From Candidatus Egerieimonas intestinavium (lineage in GTDB: Bacteria; Bacillota; Clostridia; Lachnospirales; Lachnospiraceae), in assembly GCA_018711815.1 (NCBI GenBank), contig DVHU01000116.1, positions 1 to 39,344 on the forward strand: a stretch of 39,344 nt of DNA. Direction: 5' to 3'. The notes beneath the pieces were generated by a model that worked only from the letters and a program-made list of their open reading frames with translations, ran no database searches and was not told where the DNA came from. Within the stretch, counting starts at the first letter, position 1, and every line of letters begins with the position of its first letter. Of the stretch, positions 15,303-23,716 are shown piece after piece. The position numbers were made by a program, and so were the translations under genes.

Positions 15303-15896
15303 CTAGGCCTGCATGGCGGCCAGAAATATCTCCGCGCAGAGCTCCGGGGGAAGCTCTGCCGTATTCAGCTCCATGTCGTAGTTTCTTCTGTCCTCCCACT
15401 TTTTCCGGGTCCAGAATTTAAAGTAAGCGCTCCTCTGCCGATCCTTTTTCGCCATCAATTTCCTGGCCTCCTCCTCTGTCACCCGCTCCGTGCGGACAAT
15501 CCGCTGTATCTTTTTCTCCTCCTCCGAGGAGTAGATATACGCCCGCAGTACATCCGGGGTCCCCCGCAAAATTTCCGTGGAGCATCTGCCGATAAAGACC
15601 GCCGGTCCCTGCATCTCCAGGTCTCTGATGGTATCCTGGATGCCGCAGCAGACCTCGTAGATCTTGCTCTGATTCATATCCTGGTTGTAGTTGGCAAAAA
15701 GCGCAATATTATAGAGAATGCTTCCGGTTTTCTGCTCATCGTACTCCTCCAGAAGATCTAAGGGGACGCCCTTGGCCTCCGCCTCCTTAATCAGCATTTG
15801 CCCGTCGTAATAGGGAATCCCCGCCAGCTGAGCCACCCGCTTTCCGATGTCCCGGCCGCCGCTGCCAAATTCCCGCTCAATGGCCAATGATTTCAT
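15303..15896 (-). CDS. Cytidylate kinase-like family protein
   Basis: The 197-residue protein belongs to the cytidylate-kinase-2-like family common in clostridia. It opens with the P-loop variant IEREFGSGGRDIGKRVA (glycines at 11-18), followed by GIPYYDGQMLIKEA. GPAVFIGRCSTEILRG and the lid-like arginine-rich segment RIVRTERVTEEEARKLMAKKDRQRSAYF come later. It is shorter than true Cmk (about 220 residues), and its substrate has not been established. The ATG at 15896 lies about 10 nt after GGAG. It lies 27 nt after the exporter genes, so it is probably cotranscribed with a drug-type exporter. Confidence 0.85.
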   Translation of the reverse strand: MKSLAIEREFGSGGRDIGKRVAQLAGIPYYDGQMLIKEAEAKGVPLDLLEEYDEQKTGSILYNIALFANYNQDMNQSKIYEVCCGIQDTIRDLEMQGPAVFIGRCSTEILRGTPDVLRAYIYSSEEEKKIQRIVRTERVTEEEARKLMAKKDRQRSAYFKFWTRKKWEDRRNYDMELNTAELPPELCAEIFLAAMQA

Positions 15897-15923
15897 TTCC
15901 CACGCTCTCCTTTCTCACTCTCT

Positions 15924-17705
15924 TTATGAGGCCTTCTGGAACTGACTGTTGTACAGCTCCATATAAAAACCGCCCTTTTCCATGAGCTCCTGATGGTTTC
16001 CGCTCTCAATGATATCCCCATCCTTAAGCACCAGGATCAGATCCGCATTCTTGATGGTGGACAGCCGGTGGGCGATCACAAAGGAGGTTCTTCCCTTCAT
16101 CAGCATATCCATGGCATTCTGAATAATAATTTCCGTCCTGGTATCGATGGAGCTGGTGGCCTCGTCGAGAATCAGCATAGGCGCGTCCTCCACCATGGCC
16201 CGGGCGATGGTCAGCTGCTGCTTCTGACCCGCGGAGAGACTCATCTCATCCCCCAGAACCGTGTCATAGCCCTTGGGAAGGGTCTTGATAAAGTGATGCA
16301 GGCCCACCGCCTTGCAGGCCTCTGTGATCTTCTCGTCGCTGACGCCCTCCTTGCAGTAAACAATATTCTCCTTGATGGTTCCCTCAAACAGCCAGGTATC
16401 CTGCAGCACCATGCAGAAAAGCTCATGGACGTTCTCCCGGGTCAGCTGGCTGATGGGAACGCCGTCGATCAGGATAGAACCCCCGTTGATCTCAAAGAAA
16501 CGCATCAGCAGATTGACGATGGTGGACTTTCCGGCCCCGGTGGGACCCACAATGGCGATCTTCTGTCCGGCCTTGACCTGGGCGGAAAAATCATGGATAA
16601 TATCTCCCTTTTCCTGGTCGTAGGCAAATCGCACATGCTGAAATTCCACATTCCCCTTTACCTGATCCAAACGCTTGGTCTTTTTGCTCTCATCCGCCAT
16701 CTCTTCCTCCTCCAGGAACTCGAAGACCCGCTCGCTGGCGGCGGCGGCGGACTGGAGATTTGTGGTTCCCTGGGCAAATTGCTGGAGGGGCTGGGTAAAC
16801 TGGCGGACATACATCATAAATGCCACAATGACGCCGAAGGAAATCTTTCCGTTCATGGCCAGGGCCGCCCCCACTACGCAGACTGCCACATAGCCCAGAT
16901 TTCCGATGGAAGCCATGATCGGGCGCATCAGCCCTGAGAACATCTGGGAGCGAAAGGCGCTCTCTCCCAGGCTTTCGTTGATCTGGTTGAACTTTTCCCT
17001 GGCGTTCTTCTCGCCGTTGTAGACCTTCACCACATTGTGTCCGGAGTAAATCTCCTCCACATGGCCGTTCATGGCGCCCAGATTTTTCTGCTGCTGCATA
17101 AAGTATTTCTGGGATCTCTGGACGATGAGAATCATCACGACGAAGCCCAGCAGGGCCGCCGCCACCGCCGCCAGGGTCATCCAGACGTTAGTCAGCAGCA
17201 TCATGAGCAGCGCCCCCAGGAACATAGTGGCGGAGGATACCAGGGAAGCTACGCTCTGGTTTAATGTCTGGCCGATGGTATCCACGTCGTTGGTCACCCG
17301 GCTTAAGACATCCCCGTAGGAAATCTTGTTAAAAAATCCCATGGGAACCTTATTTATCTTTTGATCCACATCCTTTCTCATCCTCTTGGAGAGCCCCTGG
17401 GTCACTGTGGCCATCAGAAAGCTCTGCAGGTAGGTGAGAAGGAAGCCCCCGGCATAGATAGCGATCAGCGCCGCGAACATCCCTGCCAGTTTTTCCGTAT
17501 CCACCCCTGTCTGAAGACCCTCGGTTATGGTATCCGTGATATCGCTTAGCCTTCCCGGACCCTGAAGATTCAGGATGGAGCCGCCCACAGCGCAGCAGAC
17601 GGCGATAATTAAGAGAATGCGCTCCGGCTTACAGTATTGGAACAGTTTTTTAAATGTGCCCTTGAAGTTTTCCGGCTTATTGCCGCTGTATTGATTTCTT
17701 CCCAT
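15924..17705 (-). CDS. ABC exporter, second subunit with canonical catalytic site residues
   Basis: This 593-residue half-transporter has an N-terminal membrane domain (ABC_membrane, six helices, residues about 30-330) and a C-terminal ATPase domain. Walker A GPTGAGKST is near 385, the signature is SLSAGQKQQLTIAR (degenerate LSAGQ) near 490, and Walker B MLILDEATSSID near 510 has the catalytic Glu. The switch His is in IAHRLST. Together with the preceding gene it forms a heterodimer of the TM287/288 or BmrCD kind, which exports drugs or lipids. Its ATG shares one base with the stop of that gene (TAATG). A long N-terminal tail, MGRNQYSGNKPENFKGTFKK, precedes the first helix. Confidence 0.92.
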   Translation of the reverse strand: MGRNQYSGNKPENFKGTFKKLFQYCKPERILLIIAVCCAVGGSILNLQGPGRLSDITDTITEGLQTGVDTEKLAGMFAALIAIYAGGFLLTYLQSFLMATVTQGLSKRMRKDVDQKINKVPMGFFNKISYGDVLSRVTNDVDTIGQTLNQSVASLVSSATMFLGALLMMLLTNVWMTLAAVAAALLGFVVMILIVQRSQKYFMQQQKNLGAMNGHVEEIYSGHNVVKVYNGEKNAREKFNQINESLGESAFRSQMFSGLMRPIMASIGNLGYVAVCVVGAALAMNGKISFGVIVAFMMYVRQFTQPLQQFAQGTTNLQSAAAASERVFEFLEEEEMADESKKTKRLDQVKGNVEFQHVRFAYDQEKGDIIHDFSAQVKAGQKIAIVGPTGAGKSTIVNLLMRFFEINGGSILIDGVPISQLTRENVHELFCMVLQDTWLFEGTIKENIVYCKEGVSDEKITEACKAVGLHHFIKTLPKGYDTVLGDEMSLSAGQKQQLTIARAMVEDAPMLILDEATSSIDTRTEIIIQNAMDMLMKGRTSFVIAHRLSTIKNADLILVLKDGDIIESGNHQELMEKGGFYMELYNSQFQKAS

Positions 17706-19474
17706 TATGCAAGCTCCTCCTTTGAAAGCTGTGACAGCGCGATTTCCTGGTATTCTTTGCAGGTCTTCAGCAGCTCCCTGTGGGTTCCCATGCCGACCAT
17801 CCTGCCATCATGGAGTACGATAATCTTATCCGCGTCCATGATGGTTCCGATTCTCTGGGCCACAATCAGCGTGGTGGTATCCCCGGTCTCTTTTTTCAGC
17901 ACCGATCTGAGAACCCGGTCTGTCTTGTAGTCCAGGGCGGAGAAGGAATCATCAAATATGTATATTTCCGGCTTCCGGCACACGGCTCGGGCGATGGAAA
18001 GTCTCTGCTTCTGCCCTCCGGAAAGGTTGCTTCCGCCCTGGGCGATCCTGCCCTGGTAGGTTCCCGGCAGCTTTTCCACAAACTCCTTGGCCTGGGCAAT
18101 GTCCACCGCTTTCTCCACGTCCTGTTCACTGTAGCTGCCCCTCCCGTTGTCCCCGTAGGCTACGTTGGAGTCGACCGTTCCGGAGAACATTACTGCAGTC
18201 TGAGGCACATAGCCGAATTTGTCGTGGAGAGCTTCCAGGGTATACTCTTTGACATTGACGCCGTCCACCAGGACTTCCCCCTCTGTGGCATCGTAGAACC
18301 GGGGAACCAGATTGATCAGCGTGCTCTTGCCGCTTCCGGTGGAGCCGATGAATGCCACCGTCTCCCCTTTCTTGGCTGTGAAACTGATATTTTCCAGCAC
18401 GCTCTCCGAGGCATCAGGATAGCGGAAGCTGACGTTTTTAAATTCTACCGTTCCCTCCATGCCCTCCGGGGAGCTGGTGCGCTTGCCGTCCTTTACGGAG
18501 GATTCCGTCTCAATGACCTCCAAAACCCGGTTGGCGGATACAGTTACCCTGGGCAGCATCATCAAAATCATGGACAAAGAGATAAAGGCCATAACCACCT
18601 GCACGGCGTAGTTGATAAATACCACCATGTTGGAGAATACGGCAATCTTATCCGCTCCCACAGACTCATTGATCAAAAAGGCCCCGATCCAGTAAATGGC
18701 CAGCGTCAGACCGTTCATAATGGCCTGCATCCCCGGCATCATAATGGCCATGATGCGAAAGGCGGACAGGTTATTTCCGGTCAGTTCCTCATTGGCTTTC
18801 CCAAATTTCTGTTCCTGGTAATTTTCCGCATTGTACGCCCGAACCACCTTAAGTCCCGTCAGATGCTCCCGGGTAATGCGGTTAATGTTGTCGGTCAGCC
18901 CCTGGATTCTCCTGAATTTGGGAACCGCAAAGATAATAACAATGCCGATGATCACCAGCAGCACGATCACCGCCGCCCCGGTGGCCAGAGACCATTCCGT
19001 CCCTTTTCCCGCAATCTTTGTCACGGCCCAGATTCCGGTGACGGGCGCCTTTACCATAACCTCCAGGCCCATGGCCACAAACATCTGAATCTGTGTGATG
19101 TCGTTGGTGGACCGGGTAATGAGGCTTGCTGTGGAAAACCGATTGATCTCTCCCATGGAGAAGGACTCTACCTGGTCATACTGGCGAGCCCTCAGCTGTT
19201 TTCCAAAATTTGCAGCCATTCTGGAGGCGAAGAACATCACCGCAATGGAAGCTACCATGCTTCCCAGGGAACTGAGGAGCATCCAGCCGCCCGCTGCAAA
19301 TACCTCACCCATGCTGCTCCCTTCCGTCTCCACAAGAGTCGTTATCTCTGACATATAGTCCGGGAGCTTCAGGTCAAGCCACACCTGAAACACGATAAAC
19401 ACGAGGCTGGCCAGAAATAACATCCATTCCTTCTTCTGCATGTACTTTAGTAGTTTAAACATATTTCTGAACAT
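17705..19474 (-). CDS. ABC exporter, first subunit with degenerate Walker B glutamate
   Basis: This 589-residue half-transporter has six membrane helices (about residues 15-310) and an ATPase domain. Walker A GSTGSGKST is near 376, the signature NLSGGQKQRLSIAR is canonical, but Walker B reads IYIFDDSFSALD (about 503-514), where Asp replaces the catalytic Glu. The switch region is VAQRIGT, with Gln in place of His. Its partner has the complementary set (good Glu and His, poor signature). This is the asymmetry of heterodimeric exporters such as TM287/288. The ATG at 19474 has AAAGG close by; ATG 19462 is an alternative. A promoter with an embedded palindrome precedes it. Confidence 0.92.
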   Translation of the reverse strand: MFRNMFKLLKYMQKKEWMLFLASLVFIVFQVWLDLKLPDYMSEITTLVETEGSSMGEVFAAGGWMLLSSLGSMVASIAVMFFASRMAANFGKQLRARQYDQVESFSMGEINRFSTASLITRSTNDITQIQMFVAMGLEVMVKAPVTGIWAVTKIAGKGTEWSLATGAAVIVLLVIIGIVIIFAVPKFRRIQGLTDNINRITREHLTGLKVVRAYNAENYQEQKFGKANEELTGNNLSAFRIMAIMMPGMQAIMNGLTLAIYWIGAFLINESVGADKIAVFSNMVVFINYAVQVVMAFISLSMILMMLPRVTVSANRVLEVIETESSVKDGKRTSSPEGMEGTVEFKNVSFRYPDASESVLENISFTAKKGETVAFIGSTGSGKSTLINLVPRFYDATEGEVLVDGVNVKEYTLEALHDKFGYVPQTAVMFSGTVDSNVAYGDNGRGSYSEQDVEKAVDIAQAKEFVEKLPGTYQGRIAQGGSNLSGGQKQRLSIARAVCRKPEIYIFDDSFSALDYKTDRVLRSVLKKETGDTTTLIVAQRIGTIMDADKIIVLHDGRMVGMGTHRELLKTCKEYQEIALSQLSKEELA

Positions 19475-19484
19475 TTCCTTTCTA

Positions 19485-19560
19485 TTTTAGTTTCTACTAA
19501 AAGCTTTTATCAGAAATAAAAATAGCAGACTTTTCCTCCTTTGTCAAGGCGTCTGCTATT
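19485..19560 (-). promoter_or_regulatory. Exporter promoter with MarR-type operator and overlapping hairpin
   Basis: On the minus strand TTGACA (19547-19542), 17 nt, then TATTTT (19524-19519) form a strong promoter starting near 19512. A perfect inverted repeat, TTTTAGT-TTCT-ACTAAAA (19485-19502), lies just downstream of the start point, where a bound MarR would block transcription. The promoter is itself framed by a 10-bp inverted repeat AATAGCAGAC/GTCTGCTATT (19521-19530, 19551-19560), followed by TTTATTT on the minus strand, which would also act as a terminator for transcripts coming from the marR gene. Confidence 0.65.
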
Positions 19561-19690
19561 CTTTAGAAATTCTTTAGATTTTGGGGAAGAAGAAAAGAAT
19601 CCTGCATTTCCTGGAGAATAAAAAAACCGGGCCAAAAGCTCCCTGCCTGCTGGCACGGTTGCTCCTGTCCCGGCTCCTCCCCGCCCTCCT

Positions 19691-20146
19691 TTAAGGATTC
19701 AGCTTTTCCAGTTTATCCAGATCCACTTCCTCGCTCATGATGGCAGAAAATTTTTTGATCAGCCGTATATATTCCAGGGAATCTCTTTCCCCCAGCCTGC
19801 GAAAGGCCTTCTCGTAAGCTTCCACAACCTCCTGATACTTTTCCTCGATAAACGTCCGTCCCGTATCCGTCAGGGAGATGAACACCCTGCGCCTATCCTC
19901 CTGATCCGCCCGCCTTCTGATCAAAGCTTTCTTCTCCAGGCTGTTCAGGATATTCGTCACCCGGCTGACCGACAGACCAGAAATCCTTGACAGCTGCCCC
20001 GCCGGCATCTCGCTCCCGGCCTGGGCCAAAAAACGGAGAATATGGCCTTCCCCTCGGGCAGATAATGATTTTTCCATCTTCTCCATTCTCCGGGCATTCA
20101 CCGCCCATATCTGGCAGAATTCCTCCGCTATTTCCCTGTAATCCAT
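19691..20146 (-). CDS. MarR family transcriptional regulator
   Basis: The 151-residue protein has a MarR winged helix: helix-turn-helix MPAGQLSRISGLSVSRVTNILNSLEKKALIRR (about 48-79), wing ADQEDRRRVFISLTDTGR (80-97) and a C-terminal dimer helix. The start is ATG 20146 behind CAGGAG, because the promoter (TTGACA at 20212-20207) lies inside any longer reading frame. It sits on the same strand upstream of the exporter pair, and the exporter promoter carries a MarR-type palindrome, so repression of the exporter is likely (inference). The ligand is unknown. Confidence 0.9.
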   Translation of the reverse strand: MDYREIAEEFCQIWAVNARRMEKMEKSLSARGEGHILRFLAQAGSEMPAGQLSRISGLSVSRVTNILNSLEKKALIRRRADQEDRRRVFISLTDTGRTFIEEKYQEVVEAYEKAFRRLGERDSLEYIRLIKKFSAIMSEEVDLDKLEKLNP

Positions 20147-20183
20147 GCGCTCCTGTGTCCTTTTCCTTATCTTTTCTGTAAAA

Positions 20184-20212
20184 ATCATATCTCTCACAGG
20201 AGCCTTTGTCAA
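20184..20212 (-). promoter_or_regulatory. Strong sigma-A promoter for marR
   Basis: On the minus strand TTGACA (20212-20207), 17 nt and TATGAT (20189-20184). It shows that marR is transcribed separately from the upstream permeases and fixes the marR start at ATG 20146. Confidence 0.75.
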
Positions 20213-20259
20213 TGGCAGAAAATCCACTGAGGGCCGTTTTCTTTGGCTTTAACTTCAGC

Positions 20260-21477
20260 TTATACGCGCCTGCGCTCGGTGCTCACCTGGGCGTAGCTCT
20301 CCTCCCCGCTGCTTTTTGTCTTGGCAATCAGGAAGGCCACCGCCCCCAGGGCCGCCGCAAAGGCCGCCATGATGCCCAGATATCCGAAAATGGGCCATAG
20401 GTGGGACTGCTCAAAGGATGTGAGGGCAAAGATTTCCTCCACCCCCCGGGCGTACCAGTAGGTGGGCGTCACCTGGGCCGCCGTCCGTATCCCCTCCCCC
20501 AAAAGCTCCAGGGGGACGAAGATACCGCTCAAAAATCCCATCCCCAGGGAGATGAAGTTCGCCGCCATATCCAGGGTGTCCCCGGATCTGTTTTTCGTCA
20601 GGGCAGCCACCAGCTCCGCCACCGCCAGGCTCACCAGCATCAGGCAGAAGCCCGCCGCCGCCAGCAAAAGCACCGCCCGGGGATCCAGCCCTTGTATCTG
20701 TCCATGGAAGATCACCAAGCCCATCAGGGTCAGAAGGGCCCACACGCCCAGGCTCATCACTGCCCCGTGCAGCATCAGCCTGCCAGTAAAACCTGCGGAG
20801 GGCAGAGGGCTCATCTGGTTTCTCATGCGGATTTCCGGCCGCTGGAAGGTCAGCTGCACCTGGCAGACCAGGAGAATCACCAGCACCATCATCGTGTACC
20901 CCTCCAGCCGCACATAGGCCTCATATGTCTCAGATACCTGGGGCCCGCTGTCCTTGACCGTCTCCACCAAAGTCTCCTGGGACAAGATTTCCAGAGTCTT
21001 CCCGGCGATCTCCTCCTGGGAGCTTTCCGGGGCCAGGGCCCTCAGGGCCGCCGCCTGACTCCAATACTGCTCCGCCGCCCCCTCCAGGTACGCGGCCGCC
21101 GCCACATCCTGGGAGCGGGCCGTCTCCAGGGGAATCTGCTCACCCCGCTCCCAGCTGTCGGAAAATCCTTCCGGAATCAGAAGGATACAGGCGGCCTCCT
21201 GATAAAACAGGGCGTCCTCCAGCTCCTTTTCCTGACCGGAGAGCTTTAGCAAGGTTCCCTTCTCGTCCAGATAAGTTTCAAACCCTCTGACCAGAGGCGT
21301 CTCCCGATCCCTGTTCACCACTGCGAAGGCGGGGCGCTCCTGTTCAAAATCCGTTTCCGCGGGATTCTTGGTGAGGAAGGCCATTCCCGTGCAGAGGCTC
21401 AAAAACAGCAGCAGGTAGACCAGAAAATTAATCCTGTGGCATTTCACGATTTTCATACAAGTCTTAAATACGCCCAT
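20260..21477 (-). CDS. ABC-2 type permease (LnrN/YfiN-like)
   Basis: The 405-residue protein has the ABC-2 (YhgE/Pip-like) layout: one N-terminal membrane helix (about 17-35), a large extracytoplasmic domain (about 40-190, with FAVVNRDRETPLVRGFETYL and a PEGFSD segment), then five helices (about 195-390) with LGMGFLSGIFVPLELLGEG and TPTYWYARGVEEIF before the last helix. It is paired with the permease encoded upstream (14-nt overlap) and the ATPase before that, in the order of Bacillus lnrLMN (linearmycin resistance). The ATG at 21477 follows AGGAGGAGAGG. The C-terminus, SSGEESYAQVSTERRRV, is basic and cytoplasmic. Confidence 0.88.
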   Translation of the reverse strand: MGVFKTCMKIVKCHRINFLVYLLLFLSLCTGMAFLTKNPAETDFEQERPAFAVVNRDRETPLVRGFETYLDEKGTLLKLSGQEKELEDALFYQEAACILLIPEGFSDSWERGEQIPLETARSQDVAAAAYLEGAAEQYWSQAAALRALAPESSQEEIAGKTLEILSQETLVETVKDSGPQVSETYEAYVRLEGYTMMVLVILLVCQVQLTFQRPEIRMRNQMSPLPSAGFTGRLMLHGAVMSLGVWALLTLMGLVIFHGQIQGLDPRAVLLLAAAGFCLMLVSLAVAELVAALTKNRSGDTLDMAANFISLGMGFLSGIFVPLELLGEGIRTAAQVTPTYWYARGVEEIFALTSFEQSHLWPIFGYLGIMAAFAAALGAVAFLIAKTKSSGEESYAQVSTERRRV

Positions 21478-22624
21478 AACCTCTCCTCCTTTCCACTGCC
21501 AGCAGAATTCCCAGCAGAACCGCGATCATCACGCCCAGAACCCCCATATTTCCCCAGAAGGCCGAGGTGTCGCTGTAGTAGTACAGGCAGCGGAAGGAGT
21601 CGGCGATCCTGGCCGCCGGATTCAGCAAATCCAAAAGCGGCGCCCTCTGCTTGATCTCATAGTTCAGGCCGTAAACCATCATTCCTGCCAGGAAACAGCA
21701 GACCATGGAGACAGAGATGGTAATCCCTATTTTCATCCCCTCTTTCCAGCGGGCTGGCAGGGAAATCAGCGTTCCCATCAGCACGCCCAGCAGGCTTCCC
21801 ACCAGGCAGGTCAGGGCTCCCAGAAGCATCCGGCCGCCCACGCCGACCTGCAAAACCAGAGTCATGTAGGCAAACACCACCAGGATACCCGCCGCCTGCA
21901 CCGTATATCCGCCCAGAAGATCCGCCATCAGGGCGGTAAAGGGCTTCACCGGGGCGATACTCCTGCGCATGCCCAGGGGCGACATGTTGGCCTGCAGGTA
22001 GGAGACGGTGACTACCCCCTGCAGCCCGCCGTACAGACAGCTCATGGCCAGCAGCGCGTAGAAGTAGGTCACCTGCTCGCTGGGGGGCTCCTCCGTCAGC
22101 GTCACCTCCCGCACCCAGGTTCCACGAGCGTTTCCTCCAGCAATCTCACCGACAGTTCCCCCGGCAGTTTCTCCGGCAGCCGCACCAGCGGTTCCCTCCT
22201 GCAGCAGCATCCTTTGCTGCTGGTATTGATCCAAGATACTTTTGAGGGCGGTCTGCTCCATACCGCTCTCCTTCACCGTCAGCACCGGGGAACCCTCCCG
22301 CAGGGAAATGATCCCATGAACCTCACCCTCCCGCAGCAGCTCTTGGGCTTCCTGCATGGTATCGGTGTAGGCTGCCGTAAGCGAAATTTCTTCCCCCTCC
22401 TGCAGGGAATTCAGCATTTCCCCCAAAAAAGGTTCCTCCTCAAAGGCCTCATCCGCCACCACCGCCGCGGAGACGGAAAACCCAGAAGTATTCTTGTGAT
22501 CCAGATCCCCGAAGGCCAGATAAAACAGCGTGGCCAGCCCCAGGGGAAAGACCAGCGTCCAGATCATCAGGGAAGGGGTTTTCAGGCTGCAGCGAATCCG
22601 CTTTCTGTAAATTATTCCAAACAT
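21464..22624 (-). CDS. ABC-2 type permease (LnrM/YfiM-like) with a tetrapeptide repeat tract
   Basis: The 386-residue protein has the same plan as its partner: one N-terminal helix (about 20-38), an extracytoplasmic domain (about 45-175) and five C-terminal helices (about 176-380). The extracytoplasmic part contains six consecutive four-residue repeats of the pattern A-G-x-x (bases 22118-22189). Paired ABC-2 permeases with an N-terminal helix and outer domain are typical of LnrMN-like exporters that protect against amphiphilic compounds. The ATG at 22624 follows AGGAGGG, 11 nt after the ATPase stop. The substrate is unknown. Confidence 0.88.
   Translation of the reverse strand: MFGIIYRKRIRCSLKTPSLMIWTLVFPLGLATLFYLAFGDLDHKNTSGFSVSAAVVADEAFEEEPFLGEMLNSLQEGEEISLTAAYTDTMQEAQELLREGEVHGIISLREGSPVLTVKESGMEQTALKSILDQYQQQRMLLQEGTAGAAAGETAGGTVGEIAGGNARGTWVREVTLTEEPPSEQVTYFYALLAMSCLYGGLQGVVTVSYLQANMSPLGMRRSIAPVKPFTALMADLLGGYTVQAAGILVVFAYMTLVLQVGVGGRMLLGALTCLVGSLLGVLMGTLISLPARWKEGMKIGITISVSMVCCFLAGMMVYGLNYEIKQRAPLLDLLNPAARIADSFRCLYYYSDTSAFWGNMGVLGVMIAVLLGILLAVERRRGYGRI
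22118..22189 (-). repeat. Six 12-bp tandem repeats inside the LnrM-like permease gene
   Basis: Read on the minus strand, the units encode AGAA, AGET, AGGT, VGEI, AGGN and ARGT. Units are diverged at base level but keep the 12-bp period, so length changes would stay in frame. Confidence 0.75.
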
Positions 22625-22635
22625 ACGCGTCCCTC

Positions 22636-23565
22636 CTAATCCCGCAGCTCTTTTCCTGTAATTTCCAAAAATACATCGTTCAGGGTGGGGGGCTCCAGGA
22701 AAACTCTCCCCACGCTGATTCCCTCCCGGCGCAGCAGATCCAGGATTTCCATAAAGGCTCGGCTACCCACGGCGCAGCGGGCCTTCAGCAGGGAGTTCTC
22801 ATAGGCGGCGTCCAGCACTTCCTCCGCCTCCTGTATCCGCATAAGCAGCTGATGAGAAATCCCCGCCGCCTCCACCGTCAGCCGCTCTCCGGCCCGGATC
22901 ATGGCCTTTAGCTCCTCCTTGGTACCGCAGGCCACAGCTTTGCCCCGGTCCATGATCATGATCCTGGTGCAGATCTGCTCTGCCTCCTCCATGTAGTGGG
23001 TGGTGTAGACGATGGTGGCTCCCTCCTGGGCCAGCTGCCGGATCCCCTCTAAGATCCGGTTCCTGCTCTGGGGATCCACCGCCGCCGTGGGCTCATCCAT
23101 GAAGATCAGGCTGGGCTTGTGGGCAATGCCGCAGGCGATGTTTAAGCGCCGCAGCAATCCCCCGGAGAGTTTGCCCGGAAGAAACTTCCGGTAATCCTCC
23201 AGGCCCGCGAAGCTTAAAGCCTCCTCCACAAGTCCCCGCCGTTTCTCCTTATCCTTCACATAGAGGGCGCAGAAATAGTCGATATTTTCCTGCACCGTCA
23301 GCTCGGAAAATACGGCCACCTCCTGGGGTACCACCCCGATTTTCCTCTTGCTGTCGTAGCTGGAGGGCTTCATGGGACGCCCAAAGAGCTCCACCTCCCC
23401 CTTATCGTATTTCAGTAGCGCCAGCATACAATTGATGGCTGTGGTTTTTCCGCTGCCGTTGGGCCCTAAAAGGCCGAAAATCTCTTTATCTCTGACCTCC
23501 AGGGAAAAATCATCCAGGGCCAAAACCTCCCCGTATCGTTTCACTAAATTTTTCACGGTAATCAT
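22636..23565 (-). CDS. ABC transporter ATP-binding protein (LnrL/YfiL-like)
   Basis: The 309-residue ATPase has Walker A GPNGSGKTTAINC, Q-loop VVPQEVAVFSELT, signature LSGGLLRRLNIACGI, Walker B LIFMDEPTAAVDP and the switch His in YTTHYMEEAE. Residues after about 220 are a C-terminal accessory domain common in exporter ATPases. It starts the three-gene exporter unit read toward the left, divergent from the sensor kinase gene. The ATG at 23565 is preceded by GAGGG. The arrangement suggests control by the neighbouring two-component system. Confidence 0.9.
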   Translation of the reverse strand: MITVKNLVKRYGEVLALDDFSLEVRDKEIFGLLGPNGSGKTTAINCMLALLKYDKGEVELFGRPMKPSSYDSKRKIGVVPQEVAVFSELTVQENIDYFCALYVKDKEKRRGLVEEALSFAGLEDYRKFLPGKLSGGLLRRLNIACGIAHKPSLIFMDEPTAAVDPQSRNRILEGIRQLAQEGATIVYTTHYMEEAEQICTRIMIMDRGKAVACGTKEELKAMIRAGERLTVEAAGISHQLLMRIQEAEEVLDAAYENSLLKARCAVGSRAFMEILDLLRREGISVGRVFLEPPTLNDVFLEITGKELRD

Positions 23566-23640
23566 CGCTATCCCTCGCTTTCTGCCCCTACTTTACCAAT
23601 TTTCTCCCTGTACCGCCAGTGAGCAGCGTCACCAAGAGCC

Positions 23641-23684
23641 ATGACAAATGTCATCTTTTTTCCCGGCCGCTTTTCTGTTATACT
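23641..23684 (+). promoter_or_regulatory. Divergent control region: ATGACA-AA-TGTCAT palindrome and TATACT promoter
   Basis: The inverted repeat ATGACA-AA-TGTCAT (23641-23654) lies between the divergent exporter and kinase genes. A -10 box TATACT (23679-23684) with no good -35 box follows on the plus strand, so the palindrome is centred about 43 bp upstream of the expected start, the position of an activator that replaces the -35. A LuxR-type response regulator is the natural binder (inference). Confidence 0.55.
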
Positions 23685-23716
23685 GTTTTCATCAATCTCA
23701 CGGGAGGACTTGGGAC

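Noticed and set aside
17780-19351. Long open frame on the plus strand opposite the exporter subunit gene
   Set aside because: It is the antisense image of a clear ABC exporter gene, has no recognisable domain, no ribosome binding site and a His/Gly/Gln-rich composition typical of shadow frames in GC-rich DNA.
20147-20227. N-terminal extension of MarR to a GTG at 20227
   Set aside because: The consensus promoter boxes at 20184-20212 fall inside this segment, so the transcript begins downstream of it.
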